A stretch of 33,996 nucleotides of DNA from UBA1227 sp045629305 (GTDB taxonomy: Bacteria; Bacillota; Clostridia; Oscillospirales; Acutalibacteraceae). Every line of letters starts with the position of its first letter. Position 1 is the first letter of the stretch. Where the stretch lies: the NCBI GenBank assembly GCA_045629305.1, contig JAZQQZ010000009.1, positions 1 through 33,996 on the forward strand, in the 5' to 3' direction. A program made the position numbers and the translations under genes. The notes beneath the pieces were generated by a model. That model was given only the letters and a program-made list of their open reading frames with translations. It searched no databases and was not told the DNA's origin. Shown here piece by piece: positions 23,446 to 32,357 of the stretch.

Positions 23446-24853
23446 AATTGCAGCATTACTTATTATGGTCGCATTGGTATTCGGTGTACTGTATGTAACC
23501 AACATAGCTCATCTTGAAATCAATGTGGGCACTAGCGCAGATAAGGTTAAAGTAGAATATGGCTCTGAATATAAAATTCCAGAAGCTAAAGCTTACTACA
23601 GTAGTCTTTTTACACCTCATGGAAAAGACGCAGAGGTTACATGTGAAGGTAGCGTAGATACTTCTAAGCTTGGCACTTATGAAATCAAATATACTGCAAG
23701 TGAAGGAATTCAAACTTCAGAGAAGGTTCTTAAAGTTGAGGTAGTCGATACAGTTGCTCCAGTTATAAAACTTAAAACTGGCGACACCATTTATACAAGT
23801 CCAGCGAAGGAATATAAAGAGGACGGATATACAGCAACAGATAATTATGACGGCGACATCACCGACAAGGTCGTTCGTACTGCAACACATGATCGCGTTA
23901 CATATACCGTAAAAGATAGTTCTGGAAATGAGACAACGGTAACTAGAGATATTATTTACAAAGACGTATTTAAGCCATCAATTTCAATTGTCGGTGATAC
24001 AGAGGCAGTTCTTGTTGTTGGTGAGTCATATAAAGAGAAGGGCGCTAAGGCAACCGATGATGTTGATGGGGATTTAACAGGCAAAGTTCAAATCAGTGGA
24101 AGTGTCGACACATCGAAAAATGGCGTTTATAAGATCCATTACTCTGTAACAGATACAGCTGGTAACACAGCTAATGCCACAAGAACAGTTTATGTTGTTA
24201 AGAAGAATAGCCCATCGACTTCATCTGGCAACAAGATAATTTATCTCACATTTGATGATGGCCCTGGCAAATATACTCAGAAACTTCTTACTATTCTTGC
24301 AAAATATAATGTTAAGGCGACGTTCTTTGTTACAAATCAGTTCTCAGGTTATCAGAATATGATTAAGAAAGAGGCGGCACAAGGACATACGGTGGCTGTT
24401 CATTCATATTCACATAATTACTCGACCATCTATAAGAGTGCAGATGCATTCCATAAGGATATTGAGAAGATGAACGATATCATTGAGAAACAGACAGGTA
24501 AGCGTGCAACAATTCTTCGTTTCCCTGGTGGTACAGGCAATACAGTAAGTAGAAAGTATTGCAAGGGCGTAATGTCTACACTTACTAAGAGCGTAGGTGC
24601 ATGGGGATACTATTACTGTGACTGGAATGTTGTATCTGGCGATGCCGGAGATACAACAAGCACATCGAAAATTGTTTCAAATGTTAAGAACGGATGTAAG
24701 AAGCACAATGTTTCAATTGTACTTCAGCACGATATAAAGGGATATTCGGTTGATGCTGTAGAAGAAATTATCAAGTGGGGTCTCGCGAATGGTTATACAT
24801 TCCTTCCACTTTCAGAATCATCACCATTTATCCACACAAAAGCAGCGAATTAA
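23426..24853 (+). CDS. Membrane-anchored polysaccharide deacetylase with Ig-like (DUF5011) domains
   Basis: The 475-residue protein has an N-terminal signal anchor (residues 5-26), about three beta-rich Ig-like repeats (30-263) of the DUF5011 type with DNYDGDIT and DDVDGDLT signatures, and a NodB deacetylase domain (about 270-465). NodB motifs are TFDDGP (from 275), HSYSH (near 326), RFPGG (near 365), DWN and a late LQHD. It should remove acetyl groups from cell-wall peptidoglycan or a surface glycan outside the membrane. RFPGG in place of the RxPYG/RPP motif is common in clostridial relatives. It overlaps queT by 20 bases, with an AGGAG ribosome binding site inside queT. Confidence 0.9.
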   Translation: MKKAISRIAALLIMVALVFGVLYVTNIAHLEINVGTSADKVKVEYGSEYKIPEAKAYYSSLFTPHGKDAEVTCEGSVDTSKLGTYEIKYTASEGIQTSEKVLKVEVVDTVAPVIKLKTGDTIYTSPAKEYKEDGYTATDNYDGDITDKVVRTATHDRVTYTVKDSSGNETTVTRDIIYKDVFKPSISIVGDTEAVLVVGESYKEKGAKATDDVDGDLTGKVQISGSVDTSKNGVYKIHYSVTDTAGNTANATRTVYVVKKNSPSTSSGNKIIYLTFDDGPGKYTQKLLTILAKYNVKATFFVTNQFSGYQNMIKKEAAQGHTVAVHSYSHNYSTIYKSADAFHKDIEKMNDIIEKQTGKRATILRFPGGTGNTVSRKYCKGVMSTLTKSVGAWGYYYCDWNVVSGDAGDTTSTSKIVSNVKNGCKKHNVSIVLQHDIKGYSVDAVEEIIKWGLANGYTFLPLSESSPFIHTKAAN

Positions 24854-24878
24854 TTCATTCATATAAGGAGGAAGTCTT

Positions 24879-25952
24879 ATGAAGAAGACATACGTAGGTT
24901 GGCAAGAGGCTGATTATGTATCAGCACAGAAAGAGTACACAGAGTCAACACCAATGTTCGGTAAAGATGGTGAACTCCTTTGCCCTGGTTATGCAAAGCA
25001 CAATGTATTCGAGTATGATCGCAATAAGGTAAAGCATAAATTGCGCCGTAAAGAGTGGGATTTCTATCAGCTCTCTGATGGCCATTATATGGTTCAGCTT
25101 AGCTTTGCAAACATTTCACTTGGTGGATATGTTTCACTTGTACTTGTAGATCTTAAAGAGGGAAAGACGATATTCGAGGATATGAGTCTCTTCCTTGGTC
25201 AAAGCAATAAATATGCCCTTCCAAAGCGCGGTGACGTTCCTAATAACGTTCACTTCAAGGTTGGTAAGGCAGAGGTAGAGTTCGACACAACTGAGACAAA
25301 GAGAGTTATCTGGTTTAAGTCTCCAAAGTCAGAGTGTCATTTCGAACTCGACCAGTATAAAGATCATGAGAATATCACAACAGTTCTTCCTTTCGAGGGA
25401 CATCCTGACAGATATTTCATGACAACAAAGCAGATGTGTATGCCAGCAGAGGGCTTTGTAAAGTATGAGGGTAAGACATACAACTTTACGAAGGACACAA
25501 TGTTCGGTAGTCTTGACTGGGGTCGCGTATGCACACCATATAGCCTTGTATGGTATTGGGGCTCAGGTTCAACTTATCTTACAGATAAGGATGGTAAGAA
25601 GCACACATTTGGATTTGAAATTACATGGGGCATTGGTGATGAGCGCAATGCTACAGAGACAATGATGTTCTATGATGGCAAGGGACATAAATTCGAAGCA
25701 GTTGATGTTGAGACATTCCCGAAGCCAGATAAGTATATGGAGCCTTGGAAATTTGTGTCACGTGACGGACGTTTTAATCTCACAATGACTCCTTTCTATG
25801 ACCATCACTCAGATCTTAATGTACTCGTTATGCGCATGCATAGCCATCAGGTACACGGTCTTTGGAATGGTACAGTTACTCTCGACGATGGTACAGTACT
25901 TGAAATTAAGGATATGTACGCATTCTGTGAGTATGTTGAAAATAGATGGTAA
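24879..25952 (+). CDS. DUF2804 family protein
   Basis: The 357-residue protein has no signal peptide or membrane segment. It matches the DUF2804 pattern: a SLDWGR motif near residue 210, a WYWGSGS motif near 225, a GFEITWGIGDERNATETMMF stretch near 247, a W-K-F-x-S-x-DGRF segment near 290, and a C-terminal E-Y-V-E-N-RW ending. The many Trp and Tyr residues and beta-strand pattern suggest a lipocalin-like barrel related to hydroxyneurosporene-synthase folds. The biochemical function is unknown. AAGGAGGAAG precedes the ATG. It lies between envelope and signalling genes in one long run. Confidence 0.82.
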   Translation: MKKTYVGWQEADYVSAQKEYTESTPMFGKDGELLCPGYAKHNVFEYDRNKVKHKLRRKEWDFYQLSDGHYMVQLSFANISLGGYVSLVLVDLKEGKTIFEDMSLFLGQSNKYALPKRGDVPNNVHFKVGKAEVEFDTTETKRVIWFKSPKSECHFELDQYKDHENITTVLPFEGHPDRYFMTTKQMCMPAEGFVKYEGKTYNFTKDTMFGSLDWGRVCTPYSLVWYWGSGSTYLTDKDGKKHTFGFEITWGIGDERNATETMMFYDGKGHKFEAVDVETFPKPDKYMEPWKFVSRDGRFNLTMTPFYDHHSDLNVLVMRMHSHQVHGLWNGTVTLDDGTVLEIKDMYAFCEYVENRW

Positions 25953-25983
25953 TTTACATTTCTTAGTATAGAACGGTGATCAT

Positions 25984-28791
25984 ATGACAAATTCAATTAT
26001 CAAATTGAGTATTGCCGCATTCTTGCCAGTCGCAGCCGCTACATTTATCTATCTTTTTGAGAAGTATACAGATGTAGATAAGAAAATGAACAAGTTTTTA
26101 CGACAGGTAATCATAGGTATCATTTTCGGAGGCCTTGCAATTGTCGGCACAGAGTGGGGTATTCCATTAGGCGGTGCTCAGGTTAATGCGCGCGATGCAG
26201 CAGTACTCGTATCAGGTCTTTTCTTCGGTGGTCCTGCCGGTATTATTGCAGGTCTCATCGGTGGTATTGAGAGATGGGTAGCTGTTGCATGGGGTGTAGG
26301 CTCATTTACAAGAGTGGCTTGTTCCGTATCAACAATTATTGCAGGTTTCTATTCTGCAGCACTCCGTAAATTCATGTTCGAGAACAAGAAGCCTTCTTGG
26401 CTATTTGCTTTCGCAATAGGATTTGTTATGGAGGTATTCCATCTGACAATGGTATTCGTAACCAATATGTCAGACCCGGATAGAGCAATTGCAGTTGTAG
26501 AGGTATGTACACCTCCAATGCTTATTGCGAATAGTTTATCTGTTCTTTTCACAGGCATTGCTTTTACACTTATCTCAGGCGAATTGTTTAGAAAGAAAAA
26601 TGAACATATTCGTATCACGACAATCGTACAGAGATGGCTTCTTATTACGGTCTTCTTTGCATTCCTTGTAACATCAATTTTCGTATTTAGACTTCAGGAT
26701 TCAATTGCCAAATCCCAGACTCTCAATACGCTTTCAACTGCTGCGACAGATGTCGCTGCAGATATTCGTGATGCATCTGACAGGAACCTTTTGAACAAAG
26801 CATATGAGGTTCAAGATGTTGTCTATAGCGAAAATCTGAGCGATATTCTTATTGAACACAACTTGGCTGAAATCAGTCTTGTTAATAAGGATGGAATAAT
26901 CTTTAAGTCAACTGATTCTGCATATGTTAACTTTGATATGCACAGTGGTGAACAGTCAAAAGCATTCCTATGCTTGCTTGAAGGCGAGAAGGAGTATATC
27001 CAGGAATATGGTTCTATAACATCTGACAATACCATTAAGCGTAAGTATGCAGGTATTAAGACAGATTATGGTTTCCTCCAAGTAGGATATGATGCAGAGC
27101 ATTTACAAAAGGATATTGATGAGCAGGTAATCCATATTACCGAGAACAGACATGTTGGTAGGACAGGTTATATGCTTATCACCAATGACAACCTTGACAT
27201 TGTATCTGGACCGGTTGAACTTAAAAATATCGAACTTAAAAATAAAGAGATGCCTGCAGAGGGAGAAGTATTTGAACTTATCGTAGACGGAGTTGAAACT
27301 TATGCTCTCCTCGACGGCTCTACAGAGGGATATACAATCGTTTCTATTCTTCCGAAGACAGAGGCCCTTCAGGATCGTAATACAGCTATCTATGTAAACG
27401 GATTCCTTGAGGTACTTGTGTTCGCAGTTCTCTTTGCACTTATCTACATGCTTATTAAGCAGGTTGTTGTAGATCGTATCGACGAAATCAACTCATCGCT
27501 CGCTAAGATCACCGACGGCGATCTTGATGTAGTCGTAGATGTACACTCCAATGAAGAGTTCGCATCACTTTCTGATGATATCAACCGTACGGTTGACACG
27601 CTGAAACGATACATCGCTGAAGCATCAGCACGTATTGATGCCGAACTCGAATTTGCAAAGAATATTCAAGCATCAGCTTTGCCTTCAGTCTTCCCAGCTT
27701 TCCCGAAGCGTAAGGAGATTGATATATTTGCAAGCATGAATCCAGCCAAAGAAGTTGGCGGAGATTTCTATGATTTCTACTTTACACACATGAACACATT
27801 CAATTTCCTTATCGCAGATGTATCTGGTAAGGGAATTCCAGCAGCTATGTTCATGATGCGTGCGAAGACCGAGCTTAAGAGCCTTACTGAAAGTGATGTT
27901 CCACTTTCAGACGTCTTCACACGCGGCAATGCCGCTCTCTGCGAAGGTAACGATGCAGGCATGTTCGTTACCGCATGGCAGGCAAGCATCGACCTTAAGA
28001 CCGGACTTCTTACATATGCGAACGCAGGTCATAACCCACCACTTGTAAAGCATGGTGATGGCAAGTTCGAATATGTAAAGGGTCGTCCAGGTTTCGTGCT
28101 TGCTGGTATGGACGGCGTAAAATATAAGACACAAGAAATTGAACTTCAACCAGGCGATGTTGTATATGTTTACACCGATGGTGTAACAGAGGCAACAGAT
28201 GCATCTGAAGAACTCTACGGTGAGGATCGTCTTTTTGAAGCTATCAACAGTCAGGAATTTGAAAATGTTCAGGCTCTCTGTAAATATATCAAGGCTGACG
28301 TTGATAAGTTCGTAGGCGAAGCACCACAGTTCGATGATATTACAATGGTTGCATTCAAGTACATAGGTATGCCTGATATCCCAACAATCAGATTCGAAGA
28401 GGCAACAATTGATGACATCACAGCAGTCACAGAGTTTGTCGAGGAGCAATTTGAGAAGAAGGGTATCGACAGGAAGATCACAATTCAGATGAATATTGCA
28501 ATAGATGAAATCTACAGCAATATTGTCAAATACGGATATGCTGACAAGAAGGGACCTGTACAGGTTGAAATCGTGGAGAAACTTGAACCACATGGTATCT
28601 GTATCAAGTTCACCGATAATGCATCACCTTATAACCCACTTATGAAGGAAGACCCAGATGTTACACTCTCAGCTGAGGAAAGAAGCATAGGCGGTCTTGG
28701 AATCTTCATGGTTAAGCAGACAATGGACGATGTTAAGTATCGTTATGAGCATGGCCAGAACGTACTTACAATAATTAAGAATTTGGAGTAA
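25984..28791 (+). CDS. Membrane sensor with SpoIIE-type PP2C phosphatase and RsbW-like kinase domains
   Basis: The 935-residue protein joins five parts. Residues 1-205 form a LytS-type five-helix membrane sensor (5TMR-LYT) with GLFFGGPAGIIAGLIGG. A sixth helix (214-236), an extracytoplasmic Cache-like sensor (237-470) and a seventh helix (472-494) follow. A HAMP and coiled coil span 494-560. The PP2C/SpoIIE domain (556-795) keeps its metal residues in GGDFYDF (592-598), ADVSGKG (611-617), YTDGVTEA (730-737) and FDDIT. Residues 806-935 form an RsbW-like GHKL kinase with N box DEIYSNIVKYGY (841-852) and GGLGIFM (903-909). It likely controls phosphorylation of a STAS protein, plausibly the one at 29365. 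Its ribosome binding site is weak (GGTGAT). Confidence 0.9.
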   Translation: MTNSIIKLSIAAFLPVAAATFIYLFEKYTDVDKKMNKFLRQVIIGIIFGGLAIVGTEWGIPLGGAQVNARDAAVLVSGLFFGGPAGIIAGLIGGIERWVAVAWGVGSFTRVACSVSTIIAGFYSAALRKFMFENKKPSWLFAFAIGFVMEVFHLTMVFVTNMSDPDRAIAVVEVCTPPMLIANSLSVLFTGIAFTLISGELFRKKNEHIRITTIVQRWLLITVFFAFLVTSIFVFRLQDSIAKSQTLNTLSTAATDVAADIRDASDRNLLNKAYEVQDVVYSENLSDILIEHNLAEISLVNKDGIIFKSTDSAYVNFDMHSGEQSKAFLCLLEGEKEYIQEYGSITSDNTIKRKYAGIKTDYGFLQVGYDAEHLQKDIDEQVIHITENRHVGRTGYMLITNDNLDIVSGPVELKNIELKNKEMPAEGEVFELIVDGVETYALLDGSTEGYTIVSILPKTEALQDRNTAIYVNGFLEVLVFAVLFALIYMLIKQVVVDRIDEINSSLAKITDGDLDVVVDVHSNEEFASLSDDINRTVDTLKRYIAEASARIDAELEFAKNIQASALPSVFPAFPKRKEIDIFASMNPAKEVGGDFYDFYFTHMNTFNFLIADVSGKGIPAAMFMMRAKTELKSLTESDVPLSDVFTRGNAALCEGNDAGMFVTAWQASIDLKTGLLTYANAGHNPPLVKHGDGKFEYVKGRPGFVLAGMDGVKYKTQEIELQPGDVVYVYTDGVTEATDASEELYGEDRLFEAINSQEFENVQALCKYIKADVDKFVGEAPQFDDITMVAFKYIGMPDIPTIRFEEATIDDITAVTEFVEEQFEKKGIDRKITIQMNIAIDEIYSNIVKYGYADKKGPVQVEIVEKLEPHGICIKFTDNASPYNPLMKEDPDVTLSAEERSIGGLGIFMVKQTMDDVKYRYEHGQNVLTIIKNLE

Positions 28792-28795
28792 TTTC

Positions 28796-29365
28796 GTGAA
28801 CGTTTTAGAAGAAGCAATACTTTTCGCGACGGAAGCCCATAAAGGACAGAAGCGCAAGATGTCGGGTATCCCGTACATCTTGCATCCACTTGAGGTCGCA
28901 TCAATCATCGGCACGATGACTGATGACCTCAATGTAATGGCTGCTGGCGTGCTACATGACACAATTGAAGATTGTGGCGTATCTGCTGAAGAGATAAGAA
29001 AGAGATTTGGCTCTCGTGTGTATGCTCTTGTCATGACAGAGACAGAGGATAAGATGGTTGTCCTGTCACCTGAGGATACTTGGGTTACAAGAAAAGAGGA
29101 CTCACTTCTTGTTCTCTCTGCAACACAGGATAAGGGTGCGAGAATGCTTTGGCTTGGAGATAAACTCTCCAATATGCGCTCTTTTTATCTTACATATAGC
29201 GAGATAGGTGACGAGATGTGGGAACACCTTCATATGAAGGATCCATCAATGCATAAATGGTATTATCAGTCAATTGCAGATATTCTTGAACCAGATCTTG
29301 GAGATACAGCAGCATTTAAAGAATATGTGGAGCTCATTGGCAAATTGTTTAAGGAGGAAGAATGA
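28796..29365 (+). CDS. HD domain protein, Mesh1/SpoT-like (p)ppGpp hydrolase family
   Basis: The 189-residue protein is a lone HD hydrolase domain. H30 (ILHPLEVA), H54-D55 (LHDTIED) and D122 (GDKLSNMR) match the metal ligands of the RelA/SpoT hydrolase domain and of Mesh1. The AHKGQKRKMSGIPYILHP opening is characteristic of that group. No synthetase domain is present. The substrate may be ppGpp or another nucleotide; NADPH and other phosphates have been reported for relatives. It starts with GTG 4 bases after the phosphatase-kinase gene, using GGAG in that gene's last codons, and its TGA overlaps the next start region. This tight coupling ties it to the signalling genes. Confidence 0.85.
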   Translation: MNVLEEAILFATEAHKGQKRKMSGIPYILHPLEVASIIGTMTDDLNVMAAGVLHDTIEDCGVSAEEIRKRFGSRVYALVMTETEDKMVVLSPEDTWVTRKEDSLLVLSATQDKGARMLWLGDKLSNMRSFYLTYSEIGDEMWEHLHMKDPSMHKWYYQSIADILEPDLGDTAAFKEYVELIGKLFKEEE

Positions 29366-30543
29366 TGGCACTAACCAGTAACAAACTTGAAAATGATGTC
29401 CTTACTATATTCTTCCAAGGCCGTCTTGACTCAACTAATGCGGGTGAGATTGGAATTGAGGTCGATGAGACCGTAGCTTCCAATCCACACGATGCTGTAA
29501 TTCTCGATGTATCAAATCTTGAATACATCGCAAGTGCTGGACTTCGAATTGTATTAAAACTCGGCAAGACTGAGAAAAAATTCGAAGTAATCGGTGCAAG
29601 CACAGATGTATATGATGTCTTCGAAATGACAGGATTTTCAGAGATAATTAAAATCAAAAAGGCCTATAGACAGATGAGCGTCGAAGGCTGTGAAGTAATA
29701 GGTCAAGGTGCCAAGGGCACAGTCTATCGTTATGACCCTGAGACAATTATTAAGGTCTACAACAACAGCGATAGCCTTCCTGATATTGAGCGCGAGCGTG
29801 AACTCGCAAGGAAGGCATTCGTACTTGGCGTACCTACTGCTATCTCCTACGATATTGTAAAAGTTGGGGATAAATTTGGATCCGTATTCGAACTCCTTGA
29901 TTCAAAATCACTCTCAGAATATATTGCAGATGACCCAGACAACTTCGAAACTTATGTAAAACGTTTCGCAGACTTGCTTCTTCAAATTCACGATACACCA
30001 GTTAAAACTTCAGAGATGAGCAATGCAAAGTTCAAGTTTATCGACAGACTTGGCAAGCTCAAAGATGAATTCACAGAGGAAGAGTATGATAAGCTTATGA
30101 AACTTATCGAAGAGGCGGATGATTCGCCTAATATGCTTCACTGTGATTATCATACAAACAATGTTATGCTTCAAAATGGAGAAGTTATATTGATTGATAT
30201 GGATACACTTTGCTATGGTAATCCTATTTTTGAACTTGCAAATATCCATATAGCTTATGTCGGATTTGGTGTTGTAAATCCTAAGATGGTAGAGAATTTT
30301 ATCGGTCTTCCATATGAGACAGATAAAAGAATTTGGGAAAGATTTCTTGCTTATTATCTTGGAACAGAGGATAAAGAAAGATTACAAGAAGTTGAGGATA
30401 AGGTTGCCATTTTAAGTTATATCAGATTTATGCGTCATATAACTCGCCGTGGTACAGAAGGCGATGAGGCGAAAGAAACACTTGCAGTATGTAAAGAAAA
30501 AGTAATTGAATTGCTTTCTAATGTAGACACGCTTAATTTCTAA
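29365..30543 (+). CDS. STAS (anti-sigma factor antagonist) domain fused to an APH-like phosphotransferase
   Basis: Residues 1-100 are a SpoIIAA/RsbV-like STAS domain. S57 in IASAGLR aligns with the phosphorylated Ser58 of SpoIIAA; the following Ser is Ala. Residues 107-392 form an aminoglycoside/choline-kinase-like domain: a GQGAKGTVY loop (113-121), a Lys in IIKVY (130), the catalytic LHCDYHTNNVML (D261, N266) and LIDMD (D278-D280). The fusion suggests a kinase switched by STAS phosphorylation. ATGATG gives two starts; the second (29365) is 7 bases from GGAGG and preferred, and 29362 is possible. The kinase substrate is unknown; true antibiotic resistance is unlikely given the fusion and context. 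Confidence 0.85.
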   Translation: MALTSNKLENDVLTIFFQGRLDSTNAGEIGIEVDETVASNPHDAVILDVSNLEYIASAGLRIVLKLGKTEKKFEVIGASTDVYDVFEMTGFSEIIKIKKAYRQMSVEGCEVIGQGAKGTVYRYDPETIIKVYNNSDSLPDIERERELARKAFVLGVPTAISYDIVKVGDKFGSVFELLDSKSLSEYIADDPDNFETYVKRFADLLLQIHDTPVKTSEMSNAKFKFIDRLGKLKDEFTEEEYDKLMKLIEEADDSPNMLHCDYHTNNVMLQNGEVILIDMDTLCYGNPIFELANIHIAYVGFGVVNPKMVENFIGLPYETDKRIWERFLAYYLGTEDKERLQEVEDKVAILSYIRFMRHITRRGTEGDEAKETLAVCKEKVIELLSNVDTLNF

Positions 30544-30560
30544 ATTTGGAGGAAATAATT

Positions 30561-31277
30561 TTGATAGGGGAAAAAGAAAAAACTAAAATTACTCGCAGCG
30601 CAGTGGCTGCGTGCATCACTTGGTTCCTTTTTCATTTTTTAGCATTTTATTTACCACAAATTATAATTAGCACATTCGGCATTGAAAGACAGATAGTGCA
30701 CGATTTTATCGATATCCCATTTATACCACAGGGATTCACACTGATTTATGTTCTCGCATATATTCAGTGGTTCTTAAATGCATATGTACTTCTTAGAGAG
30801 CGTGACAATAAACTTCTCTATAAGTTCTTTGCAATTGATGCAGTGGGTAAAATAATTGCTGCAATTATTTTTACAGCATGGCCTACACAGATGATTCAGC
30901 CGGATACTTTAAATCCAGCACTGTTTGATCAAAAAGATTTCTGGATATTCCATCTCAACATTCTCTATTCCCTTGATGATCCAGTAAATCTATTCCCATC
31001 AATTCACTGCTTTGAAAGCCTTGTCGATGCGATTGTAGTATGCCAGGCAAAGAAGACGTCTAAGGCATTTAAGATTGGCTCGGTAATTTTCACTTTGTTT
31101 GTTTTTGCATCAACAGTATTTACAAAGCAGCACATTCTTATAGATATACCAGGAGGAGTGCTCCTGTTTGTAATTATGTATTTCACAATTCCGAAGACGA
31201 GTATTCCAGACAAGCTTGAGAAATTGTTTACGAAATTAGATAAAAAGCCAAATGAAAAAGTTAGTAGTAGCGTCTGA
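30561..31277 (+). CDS. PAP2 superfamily membrane phosphatase
   Basis: The 238-residue protein has about six membrane helices. The PAP2 motifs are FPSIHC (145-150) and the S184...H191...D195 arrangement in STVFTKQHILIDIPGG. The KxxxxxxRP motif 1 is not obvious, as in inositol-phosphoceramide-synthase-like PAP2 proteins. It would hydrolyse or transfer lipid phosphates such as phosphatidate or undecaprenyl pyrophosphate at the membrane. The start is TTG at 30561, because GGAGG at 30548-30552 lies 8 bases upstream; a longer frame from a TTG at 30546 would read through that ribosome binding site. It overlaps the glycerate kinase by 26 bases. Confidence 0.82.
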   Translation: MIGEKEKTKITRSAVAACITWFLFHFLAFYLPQIIISTFGIERQIVHDFIDIPFIPQGFTLIYVLAYIQWFLNAYVLLRERDNKLLYKFFAIDAVGKIIAAIIFTAWPTQMIQPDTLNPALFDQKDFWIFHLNILYSLDDPVNLFPSIHCFESLVDAIVVCQAKKTSKAFKIGSVIFTLFVFASTVFTKQHILIDIPGGVLLFVIMYFTIPKTSIPDKLEKLFTKLDKKPNEKVSSSV

Positions 31278-32352
31278 TTCTTTTAAAGGATCTATATCAT
31301 CAAGTAGAATATGTGAACTTTGGAGAGAGAATATATCATCCGATATAGATGTGAAATGCTTTCCAGTTGCCGATGGTGGCGAGGGCACAGTGGATTGCTT
31401 TATTACGGCAGTTGGTGCCGAGCGGGTGACGATAGATGTCACTGGCCCTTATGGTGAGCCAGTGCATGCGTCATACGCTCGTCTTGGCTCAACTGCAATA
31501 ATAGAGATGGCAGCCACCTGTGGATTGCCACTTGTCGGTGAAAGACTTGATCCTAGTAAAACATCAACATATGGCACGGGTGAGCTTATATCCCATGCAC
31601 TCGCACACGGTGCGACTAAAATCCTTCTCGGACTTGGTGGCAGCGCCACAAATGATGGTGGCTGCGGTATAGCTTCTGCACTCGGTGTTAAATTCTATAA
31701 TTTGAATGGCGAAGAATTTGTTCCGGTTGGCGGAACTTTAAGTCAGATATCAAAGGCCTCTTTGACCTATGCAAAAAAGATGGATCTCACTTTGATATGT
31801 GATGTAAAGAATCCAACTTATGGCAAGAACGGCGCCGCTTTCGTATTCGCACCGCAGAAAGGTGCGGATGAAGAAATGGTAGAGATGCTAGATTTGGGTC
31901 TTCAAAATCTTTGCAAAGTTATAAAGCAAGATTTGGACCTTTCAGTTGATACCTTGCAAGGTGGCGGTGCGGCCGGCGGAACCGGCGCAGGACTTTACGC
32001 TTTCTTTGACGGTAAGATAGTATCGGGAATTGATGCAATTCTTGATGCCACATCTTTTGATGATTCATTGAAAGATGCTGACCTCTGTATTACAGGAGAG
32101 GGAAAGCTTGATTCTCAAAGTATAAATGGTAAGGTCCTTTCTGGCATATCAAAAAGATGCCAAGAAAATGATATTCCTCTTGTGGCAGTTGTTGGAATTG
32201 CTGAGGATGAGGAATTTATTAAAAAAGAATTAAAGCTTTTGGAGATAATTAAAACGAATGCTTTGAACCTGCCTTTTGAAGTCGCAGTAAAGACTGCAGA
32301 AGCAGATTATATAGAGGCAATTAAAAAAGTTTTGAATAAATTTGAAAGGTGA
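31252..32352 (+). CDS. Glycerate kinase (GlxK/GarK family)
   Basis: The 366-residue enzyme phosphorylates glycerate, feeding it into lower glycolysis; most of this family give 2-phosphoglycerate. The family opening ASDSFKGS (8-15) is clear. Also visible are ADGGEGTVD near residue 40, GLGGSATNDGGCG near 125, a GGGAAGGTGAG loop near 241, and CITGEGKLDSQS near 281. The length is normal. It overlaps the PAP2 gene by 26 bases and has no strong ribosome binding site, so its translation is probably coupled. No glyoxylate or tartronate pathway genes are adjacent, so the source of glycerate is open. Confidence 0.92.
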   Translation: MKKLVVASDSFKGSISSSRICELWRENISSDIDVKCFPVADGGEGTVDCFITAVGAERVTIDVTGPYGEPVHASYARLGSTAIIEMAATCGLPLVGERLDPSKTSTYGTGELISHALAHGATKILLGLGGSATNDGGCGIASALGVKFYNLNGEEFVPVGGTLSQISKASLTYAKKMDLTLICDVKNPTYGKNGAAFVFAPQKGADEEMVEMLDLGLQNLCKVIKQDLDLSVDTLQGGGAAGGTGAGLYAFFDGKIVSGIDAILDATSFDDSLKDADLCITGEGKLDSQSINGKVLSGISKRCQENDIPLVAVVGIAEDEEFIKKELKLLEIIKTNALNLPFEVAVKTAEADYIEAIKKVLNKFER

Positions 32353-32357
32353 CTATT

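Noticed and set aside
24520..24534. RFPGG as a degenerate deacetylase motif
   Set aside because: The other NodB motifs are intact and RFPGG is common in clostridial polysaccharide deacetylases, so loss of activity is not indicated.
25953..25983. Promoter before the phosphatase-kinase gene (TTTACA and TATAGA)
   Set aside because: The two boxes are only about 9 bases apart, far from the 16-18 needed.
27907..28593. Minus-strand open frame of 228 codons
   Set aside because: It is antisense to the conserved phosphatase and kinase domains of the 25984 gene and shows only a cysteine-rich biased composition.
29529..29547. Loss of the phosphorylated serine in the STAS domain
   Set aside because: Aligning IASAGL with FMDSSGL of SpoIIAA puts the kept S57 on the phosphorylated first serine; only the second serine is replaced by Ala.
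29680..30540. Aminoglycoside resistance gene
   Set aside because: The APH-like fold is shared with many choline, sugar and unknown kinases. The N-terminal STAS fusion and signalling context argue against antibiotic resistance.
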